From positions 62,001 to 126,000 of the forward strand of contig NZ_SMKX01000002.1 in the NCBI RefSeq assembly GCF_004349055.1: DNA of 64,000 nt, in the 5' to 3' direction. Position numbers and translations under genes: made by a program. Below are positions 15,425-22,534 of the stretch, in pieces. Under the pieces are notes generated by a model. The model had not been told where the DNA came from, did no database searches, and was given only the letters and a program-made list of their open reading frames with translations. The DNA comes from Kribbella antibiotica. GTDB lineage: Bacteria > Actinomycetota > Actinomycetes > Propionibacteriales > Kribbellaceae. Within the stretch, counting starts at the first letter, position 1, and every line of letters begins with the position of its first letter.

Positions 15425-16681
15425 ATGAGCGCGGTACTGACGCATGTCCAATTACCTGACGAGCTGCCGGCGGCACGGCGGATTCTCAAGCATCCAAGGC
15501 TGATGCAGAGCCACCGACTGACTCTGCTGGTCGTTCTGACCAATGCCGTGCTGCTCGGAGTAGGGATCGGGAACGGCTGGTGGGGATCGGTCGTTAATGT
15601 CGCGTTGATTGCGCAGATCAACTTTGCGCTGGGCATTCTGATCCGCCAGCAGTTCTTCGTGAATGCGTTGTGCACGCTGGTGATGCGGGTGCCGAAGTCG
15701 TGGCCGCTCAAGATTCGCTGGACGCTTGCCAAGGGCTACCACTTGGGCGGGCTGCACGTCGGCGGCGCGATCTGCGGGACGCTGTGGTTCTGGGCGCTGA
15801 CGGTGATCGCGATCGGCCAGGTCGATGCGGGTCTGCAGGTCACCTACTGCCTGCAGTCCCTGCTCCTGTTCGCGATCGTGATGACCTCGCGGCCGAAGTT
15901 CCGGACCGAGCACCACGACCTGTTCGAGCGGATGCACCGGTTCGGCGGCTGGGCGTTGTCCGCGCTGTTCTGGATCAGCGCGATCCAGCTCGGCAGCGCC
16001 TCGACGATCGTCGTACTGACCATCACCACGGTCAGCTCGCTGCTCCCGTGGACGCTGCTGCGGCGGATCCCGGTCGATGTGATCCGGCCGTCGTCGCACG
16101 TCGCACTGGTCAGCAGCAACCGCTACCGGCCGATGGCGGGTTCGACCCGGTCGATCGCGCGGCATCCATTCAAGCAGTGGCACAGCTTCGCCGTGATCCC
16201 GACGCCTGGCGCACCGGGGTTCCGGATGGCGATCTCGCGGGCCGGTGACTGGACGAGCTACTTCATCGACAATCCGCCGTCGCACATCTGGGTCCGCGGG
16301 ATCGCAACGGCCGGGATGGCGAACTACGGCAGCGTCTTCAACCGCGTCGTGTACGTCGTCACCGGCAGCGGAATCGGTCCGGTCTTGGCGCACATCCTCG
16401 CCAACCGGGTCCCGATGCAGCTGGTCTGGGTGACACGGAACCCCGTGAAGACCTACGGGCAGGCGCTTGTCGACGAGATCATGCGGGCCCAGCCGGACGC
16501 GATCATCTGGGACACCGATGCCGACGGCAAACCCGACATGGTCAAGCTGGCCTACTCGGCGTACGAGTCGTCGAACGCCGAGGCCGTGATCTGCGTGTCC
16601 AACCGGAAGCTCACCTGGACCGTCGTACACGGCATGGAGAAGCTCGGCATCCCCGCACTCGGCCCGATCTGGGACTCCTGA
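15425..16681 (+). CDS. TmpA-like membrane protein with reductase-like C-terminal half
   Basis: The 418-residue protein starts at ATG 15425, with GGGGGAA eight bases upstream. The N-terminal half has about six membrane helices (residues 33-215) with several histidines (K-G-Y-H-L-G-G-L-H-V-G-G and R-M-H-R-F-G-G). The C-terminal half resembles a ferredoxin-NADP-reductase fold: H-P-F-K-Q-W-H-S-F resembles a flavin-binding strand, and V-V-T-G-S-G-I-G-P-V-L-A is a nucleotide-binding loop near residue 320. From memory, this arrangement matches the fungal membrane flavoprotein TmpA and the C-terminal parts of some fungal adenylate-forming proteins. It stands alone, with its own 76-base upstream gap, and runs convergently into the sugar permease genes two bases away. 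Electron transfer across the membrane is the likely activity; the partner is unknown. Confidence 0.6.
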   Translation: MSAVLTHVQLPDELPAARRILKHPRLMQSHRLTLLVVLTNAVLLGVGIGNGWWGSVVNVALIAQINFALGILIRQQFFVNALCTLVMRVPKSWPLKIRWTLAKGYHLGGLHVGGAICGTLWFWALTVIAIGQVDAGLQVTYCLQSLLLFAIVMTSRPKFRTEHHDLFERMHRFGGWALSALFWISAIQLGSASTIVVLTITTVSSLLPWTLLRRIPVDVIRPSSHVALVSSNRYRPMAGSTRSIARHPFKQWHSFAVIPTPGAPGFRMAISRAGDWTSYFIDNPPSHIWVRGIATAGMANYGSVFNRVVYVVTGSGIGPVLAHILANRVPMQLVWVTRNPVKTYGQALVDEIMRAQPDAIIWDTDADGKPDMVKLAYSAYESSNAEAVICVSNRKLTWTVVHGMEKLGIPALGPIWDS

Positions 16682-16683
16682 CT

Positions 16684-17508
16684 TCACTTGAGGCCTGAGT
16701 GCGCCAACCCTTCGACAAACTGACGCTGCAGGAGCACGAAGACGACCAGCATCGGCAGCACGGTCATCGTGGCGGCGGCCAACTGCGTGTTCCACATCTG
16801 GCCGCCGTACGCGTCAGTGAATCTCGTCAGCGCCTGCGGCAACGTGAACAACTCCGGCGAGGTGATGTACACGGTCGGCTCGAGATACAGGTTCCAGGAC
16901 GCGAGGAACGTCAGGATCGCCACTGCCGACAGGGCCGGTTTGGCCAGTGGCAGACAGATCCGGAACCAGATCCCGGGCCGGCCGAGCCCGTCGAGCCGAG
17001 CCGCCTCCTCGAGCTCGACGGGCAGCGCGATGAAGAACTGCCGCATGATGAACGTCGCCAGCACACACGGCGCCGCCAGCGCGGTGACCAGGATCAGCGG
17101 CCAGTGGGTGTTGATCATCCCGGCCCGCTTGAACATCTGGAACAGCGGGACGATCGTCACCTCACTCGGCACCAACAGCCCGGTCAGTACGACGAGGAAC
17201 AGCGCATTCGCGCCAGGGAACTTGATCCGCGCGAACGCATATCCGCCCAAGGCCGAGACCGCGAGCGTGATCAACGTGACCAGTACGGCGATGTAGACGC
17301 TGTTCAGGTACTGGCGCGCAAACGGCTGGAAGCTGAACGCCTCGCCGTACGCGGCCAGTGTCGGGTGCTTGGTCCACAGCGACGGCGGAGCCGCGAAGAT
17401 CTCCGGCAGCGGTTTCACCGAGGCGGCCACCATCCACACCGTCGGCACCACGAACGGAATCGCCAGCACGGCCAGCGCAAGGACGAGTAGAACGCGCCTA
17501 CTCCTCAT
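16684..17508 (-). CDS. Sugar ABC transporter permease, MalG-like (CUT1)
   Basis: The 274-residue membrane protein has six predicted helices. The EAA loop is EAARLDGLGRPGIWFRICLP, followed by L-A-K-P. The start overlaps the 3' end of the companion permease by 11 bases. Its stop is two bases from the stop of the convergent TmpA-like gene, so the two transcripts must read into each other. It is the last gene of the LacI-linked sugar operon. The transporter lacks its own ATPase. Confidence 0.92.
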   Translation of the reverse strand: MRSRRVLLVLALAVLAIPFVVPTVWMVAASVKPLPEIFAAPPSLWTKHPTLAAYGEAFSFQPFARQYLNSVYIAVLVTLITLAVSALGGYAFARIKFPGANALFLVVLTGLLVPSEVTIVPLFQMFKRAGMINTHWPLILVTALAAPCVLATFIMRQFFIALPVELEEAARLDGLGRPGIWFRICLPLAKPALSAVAILTFLASWNLYLEPTVYITSPELFTLPQALTRFTDAYGGQMWNTQLAAATMTVLPMLVVFVLLQRQFVEGLAHSGLK

Positions 17509-18385
17509 AGAACACCCACTTCCGGCGCAGCTGCCATTGCAGCAAGGTCAGCACCATCACGAAGCTCAGCAGCATCAGCGCCAGCGTCGAGCCGTAGCCG
17601 ATGTCGTTGAACTTGAAGGCCTGCTGGAACACGTAGTACACGAGCACCGTCGTCGAGAGCTCCGGCCCACCTGCCGTCAGGACGGCGATCTGTGCGAACG
17701 ACTGCAGTGCCCCGACCACCGTGACGATGACGGTGAGCAGAATCGTCGGCGAGATCAGCGGCAACGTGATCCGGCCGAACACCGAGCGGCTGCTCGCCCC
17801 GTCGATCCGGGCTGCCTCGTACAGCTCCCCCGGAACGCCTTGCAACGCGGCCAGGAACAGCACCATGTTCACGCCGACACTTCGGACCACCTGCGTGAAC
17901 ACGACCGAGATCATCGCGGTGTCGCCGTGCTGCAACCAGTTCGGACCATCGATCCCTATCCCTCCCAAGAGACCGTTGATCCCGCCGTTGTCCTGGAGCA
18001 GAAAGCCCCAGACCAACGTCCACGCCACGACCGACACCACGACCGGTGAGAAGAACACCGTCCGGAAGAACGTCACCCCACGAAACTTCCGGTTCAGCAG
18101 TACGGCGAGCAGCAGGCCGAGCGCGATGTTCAGTACGACGACTCCGCCGGAGAACAAGGCGGTTGCCCCCAGCACCTTCGGCAACTGCGGATCATCGGCC
18201 AGCGCCGCATAGTTCTCGGCCCCCACGAAAGTCTGCTTGCCGGTGAACACGTTCCAGTCGTTCAGGCTGTACCAGATCGCCATCCCCACCGGCAGCAGCA
18301 CGAACACCGCGACTCCGGCCAGCTGCGGCAGGATGAACAGGTAGCCGGTGAGCACATCCCGCCGGCGGATTGTCCAGTACGACAT
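17498..18385 (-). CDS. Sugar ABC transporter permease, MalF-like (CUT1)
   Basis: The protein has 295 residues from ATG at 18385 (M-S-Y-W-T-I-R-R-R). Two in-frame GTG codons lie 18 and 36 bases upstream, inside a tandem 18-base duplication, so the true N-terminus may be 6 or 12 residues longer. The first membrane helix is at about residues 14-36. The EAA loop is EAARIDGASSRSVFGRITLP. It forms a channel with the permease at 16684-17508 and receives substrate from the lipoprotein encoded just upstream. Confidence 0.9.
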   Translation of the reverse strand: MSYWTIRRRDVLTGYLFILPQLAGVAVFVLLPVGMAIWYSLNDWNVFTGKQTFVGAENYAALADDPQLPKVLGATALFSGGVVVLNIALGLLLAVLLNRKFRGVTFFRTVFFSPVVVSVVAWTLVWGFLLQDNGGINGLLGGIGIDGPNWLQHGDTAMISVVFTQVVRSVGVNMVLFLAALQGVPGELYEAARIDGASSRSVFGRITLPLISPTILLTVIVTVVGALQSFAQIAVLTAGGPELSTTVLVYYVFQQAFKFNDIGYGSTLALMLLSFVMVLTLLQWQLRRKWVFYEE

Positions 18386-18421
18386 TCCAATCCCCGACGA
18401 CACTCCAATCCCCGACGACAC
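18386..18421 (-). repeat. Tandem 18-base duplication of a translation start region
   Basis: Two exact copies of TCCAATCCCCGACGACAC (18386-18403 and 18404-18421, plus-strand sense) lie between the lipoprotein stop and the permease start. Read on the minus strand, each copy begins with GTG and contains GGGGA five bases before the next start codon. The repeat therefore multiplies ribosome-binding site plus start codon in frame. Confidence 0.85.
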
Positions 18422-19683
18422 TATTTTGCCAGGACGGGTTGGATCGCCGTACAGACCGAGTTCAGAACGGCGGGGATATCGGCGCTGGCCGTCCACAGCG
18501 CGTCCAGCGCGGTCTTGCCCTTCTGGGCGATCTCGGCCGGGCTGGTGTGGTTCGGCAGCGTGACGGCGTTCGGCAGTTGGTCGACGACCGCAGCCTGCAG
18601 TTGGGCGGCATTGAGCACCTTGTTGTTCGCAGCGAGTTGGGCGCCGGTCAGCAGCGACTTGCGGGGCGGCGGGAAGAACTGCGCCAGCTTCGCCGCGTTC
18701 TCCGGGTTCGACAGGTAGCTCAGGAAGTCCACGGCCTGGTCGCGTTGCTTGCTGGAGGCAAGCACTCCGACACCGGCCTGGCCGATCACCGAGTACTTGC
18801 CCTTCGGGCCGGCCGGCAGCGGATACAGACCGAACTTGAACGAACCGGTGAGGAGCGCCGAGCGGGACACCTGCGCCACCGTAAAGGCAGCATCACCCGC
18901 GAAGAAGTCGGCAGTCACCCCTGGTCCAGGCATCGCCTTGGTCTTGAACGCGGCATCGTGCAGGAAGGTGAACGCCTGCTGCATCTCCGGGCTGGCGAAC
19001 GTACAGGTCTTCCCGTCCGCACTCCACGCCTGGGCGCCCCAGCCCGTCCAGACCGTGGCCAAGGTGTTCCACGACTTGTAGTCGAAGTCGCGGACGACGA
19101 AGCCGGCCTTCCCGGTCTTGGCATTGACGGCGGCCCCCGCGGCGGCGACCTGATCCCAGGTCAGCTTGGCCGGATCGATCTTCTGCCCGGCCTTCGCCAG
19201 CAGGTCCGTGTTCACGTACAAGGCGAACGGCGAGTTGGAGAACGGGTACGCATACAGCGTGCCGTCCTTGCTGAACTCCTTGGCCGCGCTGTCGACCAGG
19301 TCGTCGTACTTCCAGCCCTCCGTCGCCTTCAACGGCTCGGTCAGCCCGACCAGCGCATCGGCGGCGATCAGGTCCTTGGAGATGTCACCCATCCAGGCCA
19401 GGTCGGGTGCGTTCCCACCGGCGATCTGGGTGGTCAGCGTGGTGTTGTAGTCCGCGAACGGCAGGCTCTCGAAGGTGATCGAGGCAACCTTCGGGTGCTC
19501 GGCCTTATAGGCATCGGCGATCGAGTTGAGCAGCTTCAGCTGGGCCTCGTTCGAGGTCCACACTGTCATCCGCAGTTTCGCGTCCGCGGCCTTGTTCGCG
19601 GTCTCGGTGGCGGGTGCTCCGCAGGCCGTCAGGGCGGCGGCCGTCACCAGGGCGACCGTGCCCAGCAGCTTCCTTGTAGTCAT
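18421..19683 (-). CDS. Sugar ABC transporter solute-binding lipoprotein (CUT1)
   Basis: The 420-residue protein has a lipoprotein signal ending in L-T-A-C (Cys21). The mature chain is a type II binding fold of the SBP_bac_1 family: L-R-M-T-V-W-T-S-N-E at the start, then I-A-G-G-N-A-P-D-L-A-W-M-G-D, a conserved family phrase. It binds a mono- or oligosaccharide outside the membrane and hands it to the two permeases downstream. It lies 18 bases after the FAD oxidoreductase gene in the LacI operon, and the divergent secreted glycosidase probably produces its ligand. Confidence 0.92.
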   Translation of the reverse strand: MTTRKLLGTVALVTAAALTACGAPATETANKAADAKLRMTVWTSNEAQLKLLNSIADAYKAEHPKVASITFESLPFADYNTTLTTQIAGGNAPDLAWMGDISKDLIAADALVGLTEPLKATEGWKYDDLVDSAAKEFSKDGTLYAYPFSNSPFALYVNTDLLAKAGQKIDPAKLTWDQVAAAGAAVNAKTGKAGFVVRDFDYKSWNTLATVWTGWGAQAWSADGKTCTFASPEMQQAFTFLHDAAFKTKAMPGPGVTADFFAGDAAFTVAQVSRSALLTGSFKFGLYPLPAGPKGKYSVIGQAGVGVLASSKQRDQAVDFLSYLSNPENAAKLAQFFPPPRKSLLTGAQLAANNKVLNAAQLQAAVVDQLPNAVTLPNHTSPAEIAQKGKTALDALWTASADIPAVLNSVCTAIQPVLAK

Positions 19684-19701
19684 CAGAAAGATCCTTCGGG
19701 T

Positions 19702-21312
19702 CTAGTAGCCGGCGATCTCGGGCCAGTGGAGTTCCACTCCGGCCTCGGTCAGCCGGTGCTGAACTTGCGTGACAAGGTCCGGATCGGTCGCGACCTGCTG
19801 TGGGCTCAGCCCGTGGTCGAGGCAGAACGCCGCGAGCTCCCCGGTGGCCTCACCGACGTTCCACTCGACCGGATGCAGCCGGTAGGCGCCGTTGGTGATG
19901 TGGGTGGTGCCGATATTTTTGGCCGCAGGCAACAAGTTCTGGGTGGCGACCGGCACCAGCGCGCCCAGCGGAATCTCGAACGGCGCACAGTCGACATCGA
20001 TGTAGTTGTCGCCCCCGGTCGACGGGTGCAGGTCGATCCGGTACATCCCGACCCCGACCGAACCCTCGAACTGCGCCGGCCCGCCGTACCCACGGACCTT
20101 GATCGACACGTCCTGCTCGCGCACGGTCGTGAGCGCCTTGATCCGCCGCGATTCCCGGATGTACGGCGCCTGGGCGAACCCGTCGTCCGTCCCGACCACG
20201 TCCGGGCGCAACCGCAGCCCGGGCCAGCCGTGTCCTCCATCCGGCCGCGGCGCCTCGGTCTGCAGCCAGTACACATAGGCGCGCGACTGCGCCTTCGCAG
20301 CCGCCAGGTGCACAGCTCGGTCCTCGAACTCAATGATCGAGCCGCCGACATAATCGAGCTGCGGCCAGTTGGCGAGCACGACGTCGCTGTCGTAGAAGCC
20401 CTCTGCGAACGTGTTGCGGGCCGCGATCCGGCGGAAGATCCACAGATCCCGGTCACCCGGATCGATGCGTGGATCTCCGGTCGCGTCGAACTCCGGGTTC
20501 ACATGCATGGTCCGCTCTTCCGGCACCAGCGTGCGCGGGTTCGGGGCGGTGAACGACAACATCGGTGCGCCCCAGTACGGCAGTTCGAACGAGCGCCAGT
20601 ACTCGTAGTCCACCGGCCGCTCGATCGTGTGATCCCCCGCCACGTGGTCGAACACGAAGCACCAGGCGATCGACTGGACATTCCCCGCATCGGCGACCTC
20701 GGGCGCACTCGGCTCACCCGTGTCCGCCTGACTCTCGGCTCCGACGACGAACGCCGTACCGGTCATGGGGAGCAGGTCGCCTGTCTCAGTCCCATCCAGG
20801 AAGAACTCGGCCACGATCTCCGTCTCGGCCCCGGTCCGCAGATCGACGACCGTCACCCCACGCACCGTCGTACCGTTCATCTCGGCCGACACCGGCACGA
20901 CAGGCTGCAGCACGGTCAACTGCCCATTGGACCGGTACGGCGCCAGCTGGGCGGTGATCACCGCGTTCGCAACCCGCGGTTCGTGGCAGAGCTTGCTGAC
21001 GCGACCGCGTCCCGGATTCAGCTCGCGGTCGATCCGGGCGGACGCGGACAGCGGATAGTTGTCGCGGTAGTACGTCCGGATGCCTTCCCGCAGCGCTCGA
21101 TAGCGCGCAGTGATGCCGAACTGCTCCACCCAGATGTGCTCATCCGGCGGCACGGCCTGCGAGGTCAGCTGCCCACCGAGCCACGCGTACTCCTCGGTCA
21201 GCACCACGCGCCGCCCGCGCTGCAGCAACGCGAGCGCAGCGGCGACGGCCCCCAGCCCACCGCCGATGATCGCGACCTCCGTCGTGATCAGCTTGGCCGC
21301 AGCCGAGGTCAT
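19702..21312 (-). CDS. FAD-dependent oxidoreductase (FAD_oxidored family)
   Basis: The 536-residue protein starts at ATG 21312, overlapping the LacI stop (ATGA). A longer in-frame extension would run deep into lacI and lacks support. The N-terminal dinucleotide-binding motif reads V-A-I-I-G-G-G-L-G-A-V-A-A-A near residues 13-26, followed by the partner acidic residues in L-T-E-E-Y. A second family landmark is F-L-D-G-T-E-T-G-D-L-L near the middle. No signal peptide is seen, so it acts in the cytoplasm. Such proteins often occur in polysaccharide-use loci of actinobacteria and planctomycetes, where they are thought to oxidise sugars or their derivatives. The substrate is unknown. Confidence 0.85.
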   Translation of the reverse strand: MTSAAAKLITTEVAIIGGGLGAVAAALALLQRGRRVVLTEEYAWLGGQLTSQAVPPDEHIWVEQFGITARYRALREGIRTYYRDNYPLSASARIDRELNPGRGRVSKLCHEPRVANAVITAQLAPYRSNGQLTVLQPVVPVSAEMNGTTVRGVTVVDLRTGAETEIVAEFFLDGTETGDLLPMTGTAFVVGAESQADTGEPSAPEVADAGNVQSIAWCFVFDHVAGDHTIERPVDYEYWRSFELPYWGAPMLSFTAPNPRTLVPEERTMHVNPEFDATGDPRIDPGDRDLWIFRRIAARNTFAEGFYDSDVVLANWPQLDYVGGSIIEFEDRAVHLAAAKAQSRAYVYWLQTEAPRPDGGHGWPGLRLRPDVVGTDDGFAQAPYIRESRRIKALTTVREQDVSIKVRGYGGPAQFEGSVGVGMYRIDLHPSTGGDNYIDVDCAPFEIPLGALVPVATQNLLPAAKNIGTTHITNGAYRLHPVEWNVGEATGELAAFCLDHGLSPQQVATDPDLVTQVQHRLTEAGVELHWPEIAGY

Positions 21313-22355
21313 GCTTGGGCCTTTCTTGGCACGATCGTCTCGCTGGAACGCACCTCGGCCAGGAGCAGCCGGCGGATCTCCAGCGTGTGCCACTCGCTCG
21401 GCTCCGTGCTGATCAGCAACTGCAGCAGGTCGAGCGCCTCAGCGGCCAGGCGTTCCCTCGGCACGTGGAAGCCGGCCAGCGCGCGTCCCTCGACACGATG
21501 CCCTCGCACCTCGGCGAGCGCGGCCACCGAGATCTCATCCGGTACGGAGATGCCCCCCGCGGTCAGCGAGTGCACGACATCCTCGGTCAGGAACGCGTCC
21601 TCACCGAGGATCACGGTCGCACCAGTCGCCTGAGCCAACCGCGGCAGCTCGGGAATGCGCTCCTCGCCGACCAGCAGGAACGACAGCCGTCCCTCTGCAG
21701 ACGCGGCCTCAACGGCGATCCGGCGGTCGCGCGCGGTCGGCGTATCCGTCCCGCGGTGCACATACAGCGCCTGCTGATGCCCACCGGCCGCCGCTTGGTC
21801 CATCAGCTCGTTGGCCGGGGTGATGTAGTCGATCGCCACATACGGTACGGCGGCCGCGGTCTCGTCCCGACGCCCGATGCAGACGAACGGGAACTGCTCG
21901 GCGACCAGTCGCTCCAGCTCGGAGGCAACCATCTGCTGACCGAGCAGCACGCAACCGTCGGTCAGCCGGAGCCGGGTTTTGCGGTGGAACAGACTGCGGG
22001 TGCCGTTCTCCACCGGTGAGGAGGTGAAGAACAGGAGATCCCAGCCGACCTGCTCAGCAGCGCGCTCCAGCCCGTTCAGCAGGGGCCCGTAGAAGTCCAT
22101 GCTCTCCGGCGAGAGCGCAGGCTCGTAGGTGAACAGGCCGATGATCTGGTTGTCCATCCCGGCCAGCCGGCGCGCGGCCGGGTCTGCGACATAGGTCAGC
22201 TCCTCGATGGCCTGCTTCACCCGGGCCCGCGTCTCGGCGGGGATCCGCACGTTCTTCCCGTCGCGATCGTTCAGCACGACCGATACCGTGGTCTGGCTGA
22301 CGCCCGCGATCTCGGCGATCTCGCGCTGGGTGACCCGGCGAGGCTTCGATGGCAT
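21309..22355 (-). CDS. LacI-family transcriptional regulator
   Basis: The 348-residue repressor has an N-terminal helix-turn-helix at about residues 8-27 (REIAEIAGVSQTTVSVVLND) and the hinge helix A-A-R-R-L-A-G near residue 60. The type I periplasmic-binding-protein-like sensor domain follows. It is the first gene of the minus-strand sugar operon and faces the glycosidase gene. Two identical 17-base sites in opposite orientation, one just upstream of each divergent gene, are the obvious operators. Autorepression and joint control of transporter, oxidoreductase and glycosidase follow from that. Confidence 0.93.
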   Translation of the reverse strand: MPSKPRRVTQREIAEIAGVSQTTVSVVLNDRDGKNVRIPAETRARVKQAIEELTYVADPAARRLAGMDNQIIGLFTYEPALSPESMDFYGPLLNGLERAAEQVGWDLLFFTSSPVENGTRSLFHRKTRLRLTDGCVLLGQQMVASELERLVAEQFPFVCIGRRDETAAAVPYVAIDYITPANELMDQAAAGGHQQALYVHRGTDTPTARDRRIAVEAASAEGRLSFLLVGEERIPELPRLAQATGATVILGEDAFLTEDVVHSLTAGGISVPDEISVAALAEVRGHRVEGRALAGFHVPRERLAAEALDLLQLLISTEPSEWHTLEIRRLLLAEVRSSETIVPRKAQA

Positions 22356-22362
22356 CTCGGCT

Positions 22363-22379
22363 CCTGATAATGCGTATCT
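22363..22379. promoter_or_regulatory. Putative LacI operator O1
   Basis: CCTGATAATGCGTATCT lies 8 bases upstream of the lacI start. It recurs exactly, inverted, at 22480-22496. The core GATA-ATGCG-TATC is an imperfect palindrome of the kind LacI proteins bind. Confidence 0.65.
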
Positions 22380-22432
22380 TCAGTGGATAGCCGAAACCCT
22401 AGAGCAAACCCCTTCGAAAGCGCAATACCCCC

Positions 22433-22438
22433 TTGACA
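22433..22438 (+). promoter_or_regulatory. Possible -35 element for the glycosidase gene
   Basis: A perfect TTGACA lies between the two LacI sites, reading towards the glycosidase gene. No convincing -10 hexamer is found at the right distance; the AAATCG region is weak. The call rests on the -35 match and on its position between the operators. Confidence 0.3.
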
Positions 22439-22479
22439 GGAAGGCAATCTCCTTGAAATCGTCCTCGGCATGGATCTGC

Positions 22480-22496
22480 AGATACGCATTATCAGG
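22480..22496. promoter_or_regulatory. Putative LacI operator O2
   Basis: AGATACGCATTATCAGG is the exact reverse complement of the site at 22363-22379. It lies 38 bases upstream of the glycosidase ATG. The centre-to-centre distance of the two sites is 117 bases, so repression by DNA looping is possible. Confidence 0.65.
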
Positions 22497-22534
22497 TTGA
22501 TCTGCAGACCATCCGCCGAACCAAGGAGCCGTCG

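Noticed and set aside
18370-21633. Open frame of more than 1000 codons on the plus strand, opposite the sugar permease, lipoprotein and FAD oxidoreductase genes
   Set aside because: It is the mirror of GC-rich third positions in the real minus-strand genes. The translation is Arg/Gly/Val/Gln-rich with no motif, and it crosses three real genes.
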